Shown in pieces: positions 17,434 through 25,838 of a DNA stretch of 64,000 bases. The stretch covers positions 62,001-126,000 of the forward strand of contig JAPSFT010000003.1 of assembly GCA_035063765.1 (NCBI GenBank), read 5' to 3'. Position numbers and translations under genes: made by a program. The notes under the pieces were generated by a model, which was given only the letters and a program-made list of their open reading frames with translations, was not told where the DNA came from and did not search any database. The DNA is from Deltaproteobacteria bacterium. GTDB taxonomy: Bacteria > Myxococcota_A > UBA9160 > PR03. Position 1 is the stretch's first letter, and the number at the start of each line of letters is the position of its first letter.

Positions 17434-18335
17434 TAGACCTTCTCCGCCGGCTCGCTGCCGAACAGGCCCGTCGGCCGGTAGAGCAGGATCGCGATCAGGA
17501 TCACGAAGGCGATCGCGTCGCGATAGGTGCTCGACAGGTAGCCGGCGACCAGCGTCTCGACGATCCCGAGCAGCAGCCCGCCGACCATCGCGCCGGGGAT
17601 GCTGCCGATCCCGCCGAGCACGGCCGCGACGAAGGCCTTGAGGCCGGGGAGCAGGCCCATCAGCGGGTCGATCTTCGGGTTCGAGAGCCCGACCAGGATG
17701 CCCGCCGCGGCCGCGAGCGCCGAGCCGAGCACGAAGGTGCCGGTGATCACGCGGTCCACCGGGACGCCCATCAGCGCCGCGGCCGGCGCGTCGACGGAGA
17801 CCGCGCGCATCGCCCGCCCGAAGCGGGTGCGCATCACGACGAGCTGCAGGGCCGCCATCAGCACGAGCGCCGTCGCCACCACGGTGAGCTGGATGTTCGA
17901 GACCGCGAGCGCGCCGACCCGGAGCACCTCGCGCGCCTGCAGGAGCGGCGGGAAGAACTTGGGGTCGGCGCCGAAGACGAGCTGCCCGGCGTTCTGGAGC
18001 AGCAGCGAGACGCCGATCGCGGTGATCAGCGGCGCGAGCCGCGGCGCAGAGCGCAGCGGCCGGTACGCGACGCGCTCGATCGTGGCCCCGAGCAGCGCGC
18101 AGACGGCCATGGCGGCCGCCAGCACGACGAGCAGGCCGGCGAGCGAGGACTGGCGAGCGAGCCCGAGCGCGTGCGCCACGTAGTAGCCGGTCATCGCGCC
18201 CACCATGTACACCTCGCCGTGGGCGAAGTTGATGAGGCGCAACACGCCGTACACCATCGTGTAGCCGAGCGCGATCAGCGCGTAGATGCCGCCCCAGGCG
18301 ATCCCGTTCAGGAGCTGCTGGAGGAACTGCTCCAC
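17433..18335 (-). CDS. livH: Branched-chain amino-acid ABC transporter permease LivH
   Basis: A 300-residue polytopic permease with the LivH N-terminus NGIAWGGIYALIALGYTMVY and GVLRLINFAHGEVYMVGA, and the coupling-loop region MRAVSVDAPAAALMGVPVDR. It heterodimerises with LivM in the inner membrane. It starts at GTG 18335, 12 bp after the livK stop. It is part of the same operon. Confidence 0.92.
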   Translation of the reverse strand: MEQFLQQLLNGIAWGGIYALIALGYTMVYGVLRLINFAHGEVYMVGAMTGYYVAHALGLARQSSLAGLLVVLAAAMAVCALLGATIERVAYRPLRSAPRLAPLITAIGVSLLLQNAGQLVFGADPKFFPPLLQAREVLRVGALAVSNIQLTVVATALVLMAALQLVVMRTRFGRAMRAVSVDAPAAALMGVPVDRVITGTFVLGSALAAAAGILVGLSNPKIDPLMGLLPGLKAFVAAVLGGIGSIPGAMVGGLLLGIVETLVAGYLSSTYRDAIAFVILIAILLYRPTGLFGSEPAEKV

Positions 18336-18347
18336 CGGGGACGGGAA

Positions 18348-19535
18348 TCAGCTCGCGGGCACGGAGCGGAAGAAGCGGAAGCGCCCGTCCTCGATCTTCA
18401 ACACCACGGCGTCCTTGCGCGCGTTGCGCTCGCGGTCGATCGTGATCCGGCCCGTGACCCCGTCGTAGTCCCGGGTGGCGGCGATGGCGTCACGCAGCGC
18501 TGGCCCGTCGGTGGTGCCCGCGCGCCGGATCGCGTCGGCCAGGATCCCGGCAGCGTCGTAGCCGAGCGCCGCCATCGCGTCGGGCTTGCTCCCGACCTTC
18601 GCTTCGAAGCGCCGGACGAAGTCCTGCACCTTCGGGCTGTCGGAGTCCGCCGCGTAGTGGTTCGAGAAGTAGTAGCCCTCGACGGCCTTGCCGCCGATCT
18701 CGAGCGTCTTCGTCGAGTCCCAGCCGTCACCGCCGAGCAGCGGCACGTCGAGGCCGAGCTCGCGGGCCTGCTTGGCGATCAACCCGACCTCGGTGTAGTA
18801 GCCGGGCACGAAGACGGCGTCGGGCTCGGCAGCGCGGATCGTCGTGAGCTGCGCGCGGAACTCGATGTCGCCGCTCGTGTAGCGCTCGTCGGCCACGATC
18901 GTGCCGCCGAGCTCACGGAACTTCTTGCGGAAGAAGTCGGCGAGCCCGACCGAGTAGTCCTGCTTGAAGTCGGAGAGGATCGCGACCTTGCGCGCGCCCA
19001 GGTCCTCGAAGGCGAAGCGCGCCATGACGGCGCCCTGGAAGGGATCGATGAAGCAGGTGCGGAAGACGTAGTCGCCGACCTCGGTCACCTTCGGGTTCGT
19101 GGAGGCGGGCGAGATCATCGGGACCCCGGCGCGCTGTGCCTCCGGCGCCGCCGCCATCGAGCGCGAGCTCGCGACCTCGCCGAGCAGCGCCACCACCTCG
19201 TCGCGCTGGATCAGCTTCTGGGCGGCGGTGCGGGCCTCCTCGGTGACGGAGCGGTCGTCCTCGGAGATCACCTCGATCGGACGCCCGAGCACGCCCCCCG
19301 CGGCGTTGATCTCCTCGACCGCGAGCCGGATGCCGGCGTCGGTGCTCTGCCCGAAGGTGGCCGTGTCGCCGGTGAGCGACGCGAAGTGGCCGACCGCGAT
19401 CGGCCCGACGCCGCCGCCCGCCGCCGCGCCCGAGGAGGTGCTCTCGCCGCCCCGGCCGCAGGCGAGTGCCGCGGCGAGCGCGCCCGCGAGCACGAGCGCC
19501 GCCAGGCGGCGCAGCCCGATCGACGGTGCCTTCAT
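18348..19535 (-). CDS. livK: Branched-chain amino-acid ABC transporter substrate-binding lipoprotein LivK
   Basis: A 395-residue periplasmic-binding protein (type 1 fold). The N-terminus MKAPSIGLRRLAALVLAGAL ends in a lipobox-like ALAC, so it is probably a membrane-anchored lipoprotein. The fold signatures are IAVGHFASLTGDTATFGQST, INAAGGVLGRPIEVISEDD and PMISPASTNPKVTEVGDYVF. It captures the substrate for LivHMGF. The ATG at 19535 follows a G-rich Shine-Dalgarno (GGGGGATGG). A sigma-70-like promoter candidate lies about 55-80 bp upstream. Confidence 0.92.
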   Translation of the reverse strand: MKAPSIGLRRLAALVLAGALAAALACGRGGESTSSGAAAGGGVGPIAVGHFASLTGDTATFGQSTDAGIRLAVEEINAAGGVLGRPIEVISEDDRSVTEEARTAAQKLIQRDEVVALLGEVASSRSMAAAPEAQRAGVPMISPASTNPKVTEVGDYVFRTCFIDPFQGAVMARFAFEDLGARKVAILSDFKQDYSVGLADFFRKKFRELGGTIVADERYTSGDIEFRAQLTTIRAAEPDAVFVPGYYTEVGLIAKQARELGLDVPLLGGDGWDSTKTLEIGGKAVEGYYFSNHYAADSDSPKVQDFVRRFEAKVGSKPDAMAALGYDAAGILADAIRRAGTTDGPALRDAIAATRDYDGVTGRITIDRERNARKDAVVLKIEDGRFRFFRSVPAS

Positions 19536-19587
19536 CCATCCCCCCCGCCGGACTCCTGGCCCTGCCAGGTCTTCTCGGCTGGAGGGC

Positions 19588-19616
19588 TTGGTAACTGCAC
19601 CGTCAGGGGATTTCAA
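19588..19616 (-). promoter_or_regulatory. Sigma-70-like promoter candidate for the liv operon
   Basis: On the minus strand, TTGAAA (19616-19611) and TACCAA (19593-19588) are separated by exactly 17 bp. Transcription would begin near 19580, giving a 5' leader of roughly 45 nt before livK. The -35 box is good and the -10 box is weak. The 19536-19798 spacer otherwise holds no recognised gene. Confidence 0.4.
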
Positions 19617-19798
19617 CCGGGATCGCCCCGGAAGCTCTCCGGCCGCACCCCGGGCGAGCTGGCCGGCTCCGTGCTGGACGGATCCGGGGCGCTGGCGGCG
19701 TCGCCGGCCGGAAGATTCCGACGAGACGGCCCGGCGGGACCTGGCATGCTCGAGGCGCGGGGCCCGGATGCCCCGCCGCCACGAAGAAGGGAGTCCCC

Positions 19799-20233
19799 AT
19801 GTCCCTCGCGAAGCAGACCACGGCGACCGTGATCCCCTGCCTGCGCTACCGGGACGCGCCCAAGGCCATCGACTGGCTGTGTCGCGCGTTCGGCTTCGAG
19901 AAGCAGCTCGTGGTCCCCGACGAACAGGGCGGCATCGCGCACGCCCAGCTCTCGTTCGGCCACGGCATGATCATGCTCGGCTCCGCCAGCCGGCACGCGG
20001 GCGACGCCTACGGCGCGCTGGTACGGACCGCCGCGGAGGTGGGCGGCGTCTCGACCCAGACCGTCTACGCGATCGTCGGCGACGTCGACGCCCACTGCGC
20101 GCGCGCCCGCGCGGCGGGCGCCGAGATCGTGCTGCCCCTCGAGGACAAGGACTACGGCGGCCGTGACTACACCTGCCGCGACCTCGAGGGCAACGTGTGG
20201 AGCTTCGGCAGCTACGACCCGTGGGCGGGGTGA
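19799..20233 (+). CDS. VOC-family (glyoxalase/PhnB-like) protein
   Basis: A 144-residue single-domain protein with VOC-fold hallmarks: VIPCLRYRDAPKAIDWLCRA at the N-terminus, AQLSFGHGMIMLGSA in the middle, and the C-terminal DYTCRDLEGNVWSFGSYDPW, with a Glu or Asp in the usual metal-binding zone. PhnB-like VOC proteins include demethylmenaquinone methyltransferase-like and resistance proteins, so the reaction is unknown. The ATG at 19799 follows AAGGGAG. It is divergent from livK. Confidence 0.85.
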   Translation: MSLAKQTTATVIPCLRYRDAPKAIDWLCRAFGFEKQLVVPDEQGGIAHAQLSFGHGMIMLGSASRHAGDAYGALVRTAAEVGGVSTQTVYAIVGDVDAHCARARAAGAEIVLPLEDKDYGGRDYTCRDLEGNVWSFGSYDPWAG

Positions 20234-20271
20234 GCGCGCACGGGGCCGGAGCGCGCGGGCCCCGGGCGCCC

Positions 20272-21666
20272 TCAGAACTCCGCCGACCCCGGCGTGCGCG
20301 GAAACGGGATCACGTCGCGGATGTTGGCCATGCCGGTGACGAACTGGAGCAGGCGCTCGAAGCCGAGGCCGAAGCCGGCGTGCGGGACGCCGCCGTGGCG
20401 GCGGAGCTCCAGGTACCACCAGTAGGGCGCCGGGTCGAGGCCCGTCTCGCGCATGCGCCGCTCGAGGACGCCGGCGCGGTGCTCGCGCTGCGAGCCGCCG
20501 ACGATCTCGCCCACCCGCGGGACGAGCACGTCCATCGCGCGCACCGTGCGCTCGTCGTCGTTCAGGTACATGTAGAAGGCCTTCACCTGGCGCGGGTAGT
20601 CGGTCACGACGAGGGGCCTCCGGACGTGCTCCTCGCTGAGCCAGCGCTCGTGCTCGCTCTGGAGGTCGGCGCCCCACGACACCGGGTACTCGAAGGTCTT
20701 GCCGCTCCGCTCGAGCCGTGACACCGCTTCGGTGTAGGTCATGCGCTCGAAGGGCGTGTCGGCGACGTGGGCGAGGGCGTCGCGCAGGCCCCGTTCGATG
20801 CGCTCGTCGAAGAAGGCCAGGTCCTCGCCGCAGCGGTCGAGCAGCTCGCGCACCACCTGGCGCAGGAAGGCCTCGGCGAGCTCGACGTTGCCGTCGAGGT
20901 CGCAGAAGGCCAGCTCCGGCTCGATCATCCAGAACTCGGCGAGGTGGCGGCTCGTGTTGGAGGGCTCGGCCCGGAAGGTGGGACCGAAGGTGTAGACGCG
21001 CGAGAGCGCGAGCGCCGCGATCTCCGCCTCGAGCTGGCCCGACACGGTGAGGTAGGTGGGCCGCCCGAAGAAGTCCCGGCTCCAGTCGACCGCGCCGTCC
21101 GCGGTCCGCGGCGGCTCGCCGGGGTGGATCGTGGTGACCCGGAACTGCGCGCCGGCGCCCTCGGCGTCGGAGGCGGTCACGATCGGCGCCTGGAGCTCGA
21201 GGAAGCCGCGCTCGTCGAAGAAGCGCCGGATCGCGCGGGCGGCGGCGTGGCGCACGCGCAGCACCGCCCCCAGCGTGTTGGTGCGCAGGCGCAGGTGCCC
21301 GATCGTGCGCAGGTACTCGAAGGAGTGGCGCTTCTTCTGGAGCGGGTAGTCGTCGCCGACCGGGCCCACGAGGGCGACCCGCTCGGCGCGCAGCTCGAAG
21401 CGCTGGCCCGCGGCCGGTGACGCCACCAGCTCGCCCGCCGCCTCCACCGCGCAGCCGGTCACGAGCCCGCGCAGCTCGCTCTCGTAGTTCGCGAGCTCCG
21501 GCCCGGCGACGACCTGGAGGCCGGCCATGCACGAGCCGTCGCCGAGCTCGAGGAAGGAGACGCCCTTCGTGTGGCGCGCCGTGCGCAGCCAGCCCCGCAC
21601 GAGCACGCGCCCGCCGGCCGCTTCGCGCGCCAGCACTTCGGCGATGCGCTCCGAGGGCGGGATCAC
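20272..21666 (-). CDS. asnS: Asparaginyl-tRNA synthetase
   Basis: A 464-residue class IIb synthetase, the same length as E. coli AsnRS. An N-terminal OB-fold anticodon-binding domain (GGRVLVRGWLRTARHTKGVS) is followed by the catalytic core with motif 2 (TFGPTFRAEPSNTSRHLAEF) and motif 3 (GFGLGFERLLQFVTGMANIR). The ending DVIPFPRTPG separates it from AspRS. The GTG at 21666 lies 10 bp after the stop of the upstream aminotransferase gene, so the two are probably co-transcribed. Confidence 0.95.
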   Translation of the reverse strand: MIPPSERIAEVLAREAAGGRVLVRGWLRTARHTKGVSFLELGDGSCMAGLQVVAGPELANYESELRGLVTGCAVEAAGELVASPAAGQRFELRAERVALVGPVGDDYPLQKKRHSFEYLRTIGHLRLRTNTLGAVLRVRHAAARAIRRFFDERGFLELQAPIVTASDAEGAGAQFRVTTIHPGEPPRTADGAVDWSRDFFGRPTYLTVSGQLEAEIAALALSRVYTFGPTFRAEPSNTSRHLAEFWMIEPELAFCDLDGNVELAEAFLRQVVRELLDRCGEDLAFFDERIERGLRDALAHVADTPFERMTYTEAVSRLERSGKTFEYPVSWGADLQSEHERWLSEEHVRRPLVVTDYPRQVKAFYMYLNDDERTVRAMDVLVPRVGEIVGGSQREHRAGVLERRMRETGLDPAPYWWYLELRRHGGVPHAGFGLGFERLLQFVTGMANIRDVIPFPRTPGSAEF

Positions 21667-21676
21667 GTCGCTGGGC

Positions 21677-22861
21677 TCACGCGGGTGCCGCGCTCCCGGT
21701 CGCGGGCGCCGCGATCCCGAGCCGCTTCGCGAGCAGCCGCACGGCGGTGGCCACCTGCTCGGGCGGCGCCGCCGTGAAGCACAGCCGCACCCAGCCCGCG
21801 TAGTCACGGCCCGCCGAGGCGCCCGGCGCCAGCACGACCCCGTCCTCGAAGACGTCCTCGAGGAAGCCCAGCATGCCGCGCTCGTCGAGCCGGTCGGAGA
21901 CGTCGAGGAAGAGGAAGGTCGAGCCGTCCGGCGCCGCCACGCCCAGCACCCTCGCGGCGTCGTCCCCGGCGCGCTGGTAGAAGTGGCGCGTCTCGGCGAG
22001 CCAGGTGTCCCCGTCGCGCAGCGCGCGCAGGGCCGCGTGCTGCGAGGGCGTCGGCGCGCAGTAGGTCGAGTGGACGTGGAGCTTCTGGATCTCGTGCACC
22101 ACCGCAGGCGGGCCCACCACGTAGGCGACCCGGTAGCCGGCCATCCCGTACGACTTCGAGAACGAGAAGGCGGTCACGGTGCGCTCGGGCGCGAAGCGGC
22201 CGATCGAGACGTGCTCGCCGCGGTAGAGCAGGTCCTCGTAGACCTCGTCGGCGACGAGCCACAGGTTCTCGCGCTCGGCGAAGCGCGCGAGCGCCTCGAG
22301 CTGGTCGGCGGGCAGCACGCGCCCGGTCGGGTTCGAGGGGGTCGAGACGTAGAGCGCGACCGTGCGCTTCGTCGTGAGCGCCGCCACCGCGGCGACCGCC
22401 TCCGCGGCCGACCCGACGCGATCGTGGAAGGGCACCTCGACCGCGCGCGCGCGCCAGCCCTGCACGATGCCGCGGATCAAGGGCCAGAAGGGCGACAGGA
22501 TCAGCACCTCGTCGCCCGGCTCGGTGAGCGCGCCCACGACGTGGGAGAGCCCGGCCGTGGCGCCGCCCGTCACCAGGAGCCCGTCGCGCTCGCAGGCGAG
22601 CCCGTTGCGCAGGCGCACCTTCTCGACGAGCGCGTCCACCAGCTCCGGCACGCCGTGGGTCGCGCTGTAGCGGTTCATCCCGGGGTGGGCGGCCTGCGCC
22701 AGGTCCTCCATGCGCCCACCCTCGAAGGGATCGCGCCAGGTGTCGCCGACGTGGAGCGGGAAGACCGGCCCGACGCGGCTGCGCAGGCGCTCGCCGAGCG
22801 GCGAGTAGACGGCGCCGGGCAGCTCGGCGACGGCGGGAGCGACGCGGGGCGCGCGGGGCAT
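21677..22861 (-). CDS. Class I/II PLP-dependent aminotransferase
   Basis: A 394-residue fold-type I aminotransferase. It has the PLP Lys in FSFSKSYGMAGYRVAY, STPSNPTGRVLP, VADEVYEDLLY and the C-terminal Arg in WVRLCFTA. Members near this subgroup act on aspartate, aromatic or branched amino acids; the substrate cannot be assigned. The ATG at 22861 is chosen as the first codon before conserved sequence (MPRAPRVAPAVAEL). It lies head-to-head with the SMP-30 gene, with a 67-bp spacer. Confidence 0.9.
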   Translation of the reverse strand: MPRAPRVAPAVAELPGAVYSPLGERLRSRVGPVFPLHVGDTWRDPFEGGRMEDLAQAAHPGMNRYSATHGVPELVDALVEKVRLRNGLACERDGLLVTGGATAGLSHVVGALTEPGDEVLILSPFWPLIRGIVQGWRARAVEVPFHDRVGSAAEAVAAVAALTTKRTVALYVSTPSNPTGRVLPADQLEALARFAERENLWLVADEVYEDLLYRGEHVSIGRFAPERTVTAFSFSKSYGMAGYRVAYVVGPPAVVHEIQKLHVHSTYCAPTPSQHAALRALRDGDTWLAETRHFYQRAGDDAARVLGVAAPDGSTFLFLDVSDRLDERGMLGFLEDVFEDGVVLAPGASAGRDYAGWVRLCFTAAPPEQVATAVRLLAKRLGIAAPATGSAAPA

Positions 22862-22928
22862 GGACGGAGCGTAGGGCGCGCCCCGGGCCGGGGCGAGTAG
22901 AATCGGCGTCCCCGGGTCCGGAGGAGCC

Positions 22929-23852
22929 ATGGACGCCGCCCCGAAGCTCGACGAGATCGCCAGCGGTCTCGCCTTTCCCGAAGGCCCCGTCTGGCTGCCG
23001 GACGGGTCGATCGTGCTGGTCGAGATCCAGGCCGGGCGCGTGACGCGCCTCCGGCCCGGCGGCGGGCGCGAGACGATCGCCACCCCGGGCGGCGGTCCGA
23101 ACGGCGCCGCGATCGGCCCCGACGGCGCGCTCTACGTGTGCAACAACGGGGGCTTCGAGTGGTACAGCGTGGGCGGGCTCACGATCCCCGGCCACCAGGC
23201 GCACGACTACTCGGGCGGCCGCATCGAACGCATCGACCTCGCGACCGGCGCCGTGCGCGTGCTCTACGACCGCTGTGGCGCGCATCCCCTGCGCGGCCCG
23301 AACGACCTCGTCTTCGACGGTACGGGCGGCTTCTGGTTCACCGACCACGGCAAGATCCGCGAGCGCGAGCGCGACCGCGGCGGCCTCTACTGGGCGCGCG
23401 CGGACGGCAGCGAGATCCGCGAGGTGGTCTACCCGCTCGACGCCCCGAACGGCGTCGGCCTCTCGCCCGACGGCCGCCGCGTGTACGCGGCGGAGACCTT
23501 CACGGGCCGCGTCTGGTGGTGGGAGGTCGCGGCGCCGGGCGAGGTCCGGCCCGCCCTCGACCTCCTCGGCCACGGCGGGACGCTCCTCGCCGGCCTCCCC
23601 GGCCTCCAGCTCTTCGACTCGCTCGCCGTCGACGGGGAGGGCTGGGTCTGCGTCGCCACCATCGGCAACGGCGGCATCACGGCGATCGCGCCCGACGGCG
23701 CGCGCGTGGAGCACGTGCCCCTGCCCGACCCGCTCGTCACCAACCTGTGCTTCGGCGGGCCGGATCTGCGCACCGCCTACGCCACGCTCTCGGGCACCGG
23801 CCGCCTCGTGGCGCTCCCCTGGCCCCGGCCCGGCCTGCGGCTCGCGTACTGA
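22929..23852 (+). CDS. SMP-30/gluconolactonase-family protein
   Basis: A 307-residue six-bladed propeller lactonase. The expected metal ligands can be placed at Glu 18 (FPEGPVW), Asn 125 (RGPNDLVFD), Asn 174 (DAPNGVGLSPDG) and Asp 230 (LFDSLAVDGEGWV). It probably hydrolyses a sugar lactone or another ester. The ATG at 22929 follows GGAGGAG. Relatives often occur beside dehydrogenases that make lactones, but none is adjacent here. Confidence 0.9.
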   Translation: MDAAPKLDEIASGLAFPEGPVWLPDGSIVLVEIQAGRVTRLRPGGGRETIATPGGGPNGAAIGPDGALYVCNNGGFEWYSVGGLTIPGHQAHDYSGGRIERIDLATGAVRVLYDRCGAHPLRGPNDLVFDGTGGFWFTDHGKIRERERDRGGLYWARADGSEIREVVYPLDAPNGVGLSPDGRRVYAAETFTGRVWWWEVAAPGEVRPALDLLGHGGTLLAGLPGLQLFDSLAVDGEGWVCVATIGNGGITAIAPDGARVEHVPLPDPLVTNLCFGGPDLRTAYATLSGTGRLVALPWPRPGLRLAY

Positions 23853-23958
23853 ACGTGGCGCCGGCGCGCGACGAGATGCGCCGGCGGGCGGGGGAAGCTC
23901 TCGCCCCGGGCGCTCCGCGCGATGGCGAGGCGCTGCCGCGGCGGCGTGTCCGCGCGCT

Positions 23959-24849
23959 CTACCGGCGCAGCAGCTCGTGCTCGACGGGGGGCACCGAGTC
24001 GAGGGAGTCCGCGATCGCCTCGAGGTCGGCGCGCGGCACGTGCTGGAAGCCGTGCTCGATCAGCTCCGCCATGAGCCCCTCGGCGTGATCGCCGTCCGGC
24101 TGGAGCCCCGTCTGGAGGTACCAGACGAGGTCGGTGCGGGTCCAGCGGCCGATCCCGGTCGCGTCGTGCGGCGTGATGTTGGGGGCGAGCTCGCCGTCGG
24201 GACCCTCGGCGGTGCCGGCGAGCCAGCGCGTGCGGTCGAGCGCGCCGGTCGCGGTGCGCGGGGTGTGGCACTCGCCGCAGTGGGCCACGGCGGTCACGAG
24301 GTACGCACCGCGGTTCCAGGCCGGCGAGCGCGCGGGGTCCGGCGCGAAGCGCGCGGGCCGGAAGTGGAGCTCCTGCCAGGCGCGGGCGGCGATCCGCCAG
24401 CGGAAGGGCGGCCAGGCCTCGTGTGGCTGGTTCGCCCGCGAGACGGGGGGCAGCGAGAACAGGTAGGCCCGGAGCGCGACGAGGTCCTCGTCGCTCATGC
24501 CCGTGAACGAGGGGTAGGGGAAGACCGGGAAGTACGCCGAGCCGTCGGGTGCCCGGCCCTCGCGCATGGCGCGCTGGAAATCCGCGTCGCTCCAGCGGCC
24601 GATCCCGGTCTCCGCGTCGGGCGTGATGTTGGTCGAGCGGAAGACTCCGAACGGTGTCGAAAGGGCACGGCCGCCCGCGAGCGGCGGGCCACCGCCCTCG
24701 AGGTCGGTGTGGCAGGTGCAGCCGCCCGCCGCCTCGAAGACGGCGCGGCCGCGCGCCACGAGATCCTCCGGAGCAGCGGTGCCGGCCGGCGGCGCCGCCG
24801 TGAGCAGCACGAGGGCGGCGGCCGCCGCCCTCGTGCGGTGCCCGCGCAC
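23959..24849 (-). CDS. Periplasmic di-haem c-type cytochrome with atypical first haem motif
   Basis: A 296-residue protein with a signal peptide (AALVLLTAAPPAGTAA). The second haem site is standard (VAHCGECHTPR). The first reads GGCTCHTDLEGGG, that is CXCH with one residue instead of two between the cysteines. Repeated TNITPDAETGIGRWSDADF and PNITPHDATGIGRWTRTDL show the two homologous halves of alcohol- or aldehyde-dehydrogenase-type cytochrome subunits. It starts at GTG 24849 immediately after the TAG of the cytochrome c' gene, so translation is probably coupled. Confidence 0.85.
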   Translation of the reverse strand: MRGHRTRAAAAALVLLTAAPPAGTAAPEDLVARGRAVFEAAGGCTCHTDLEGGGPPLAGGRALSTPFGVFRSTNITPDAETGIGRWSDADFQRAMREGRAPDGSAYFPVFPYPSFTGMSDEDLVALRAYLFSLPPVSRANQPHEAWPPFRWRIAARAWQELHFRPARFAPDPARSPAWNRGAYLVTAVAHCGECHTPRTATGALDRTRWLAGTAEGPDGELAPNITPHDATGIGRWTRTDLVWYLQTGLQPDGDHAEGLMAELIEHGFQHVPRADLEAIADSLDSVPPVEHELLRR

Positions 24850-25347
24850 CTACGCCCCGGACGCGCGCTTGTAGGACTCCTCCTTGGGCTTGCGGAAGAC
24901 CTTGTGGCAGTCCCCGCACGAGTCGCCGAGGGCCTTCACGCGCGTGCCGATCGCGGCCGGCGTCGCCTCGCTGTCGGCGGCGATCTCGGCGAGCTCGTCG
25001 GCCGCGGCCTTCATCGCGCGCATCTTCTCGAGGAAGCGCTCGGGCTCCTCCCAGACCGCCGGCTTCGCGTCGGTGGGCCCCGCCACCACCTTGCGCTCGA
25101 AGGCCGCCGCCGCCAGGTCCGCGTGCTTCGACAGCGACTGCGCGTGGGCGACCAGCGCGCTCTGGAAGGGCAGGCCGTACTTCAGGATGTCGCCGATCGC
25201 GCCCATGTCGGCGCCGACCGCGCTCATCACCTTCTGGCGGTACTGGATGGTGCCCTCGTCGCTGGCGGCGGCGGGCTGGGCGCCGGCGACGGCGGGCGCC
25301 GCCAGGACGAGAACGAGGGCGATTCCTGCAGGTCGAACGTGCGGCAC
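24850..25347 (-). CDS. Cytochrome c' (four-helix, C-terminal haem)
   Basis: A 165-residue periplasmic protein with a signal peptide (GIALVLVLAAPAVAGAQ), a helical body beginning IQYRQKVMSAVGADMGAIGD and the C-terminal haem motif CGDCHKVFR, the layout of cytochrome c'. Family members bind NO or CO at a five-coordinate haem or carry electrons. The GTG at 25347 follows GAGGAG. It is first in an operon with the di-haem cytochrome. Confidence 0.9.
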   Translation of the reverse strand: MPHVRPAGIALVLVLAAPAVAGAQPAAASDEGTIQYRQKVMSAVGADMGAIGDILKYGLPFQSALVAHAQSLSKHADLAAAAFERKVVAGPTDAKPAVWEEPERFLEKMRAMKAAADELAEIAADSEATPAAIGTRVKALGDSCGDCHKVFRKPKEESYKRASGA

Positions 25348-25440
25348 GGGTTCCTCCTCGGGTGCAGCGGGTGGCGAGGCGCACGGATCCTAGCCCGGTC
25401 GGCTGGACGCTCGCCGGGCCCTCGGCGATGCTCCCGCGCC

Positions 25441-25833
25441 ATGGCCGACCTCGAGGCGATCGCCCGGGTGCTGGTGCGCGGCGGCGGCGCGCTCGCGGAG
25501 TCGGCGCGCGCCGAGGCCCGGCGCGTGCTCGAGGAGCTGGTCGCGCGCGGCGACCTCGGGCGCGCCGAGGCGGCGGAGATCGAGGAGGCCGTGGTCGCCG
25601 CGGCCGAGACGCACCGGCGCTGGCTCGACGAGCGCGTGGTGGCCCCCCTGCGCGGCGTCTGGCGCAGCACGGCGGAGGCCGTGGGGCGGGCCGCGCGCGA
25701 GGCCGGGCGCGACGCGGCGGCGCCGGCCGACGAGGGGCTCCGCGCGCGGCTCGCTGCGATCGAGGAGCGCCTGGCGCGCATCGAGCGCGCGCTCGCCGGC
25801 CGCGACCGGGGCGCGTCCGGCGGCGGCGGCTAG
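25441..25833 (+). CDS. Small coiled-coil (phasin/UbiK-like) protein preceding ubiB
   Basis: A 130-residue, almost fully helical, charged protein (MADLEAIARVLVRGGGALAE...) with a C-terminal heptad stretch RLAAIEERLARIERALAG. The layout is like phasin/PhaI or UbiK (YqiC) proteins, which have an amphipathic helical body and a C-terminal coiled coil. It ends six bases before the ubiB start, so it is almost certainly co-expressed; UbiK supports ubiquinone synthesis, which makes that option attractive. The similarity is structural only and no exact family is claimed. Confidence 0.6.
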   Translation: MADLEAIARVLVRGGGALAESARAEARRVLEELVARGDLGRAEAAEIEEAVVAAAETHRRWLDERVVAPLRGVWRSTAEAVGRAAREAGRDAAAPADEGLRARLAAIEERLARIERALAGRDRGASGGGG

Positions 25834-25838
25834 CCGCC

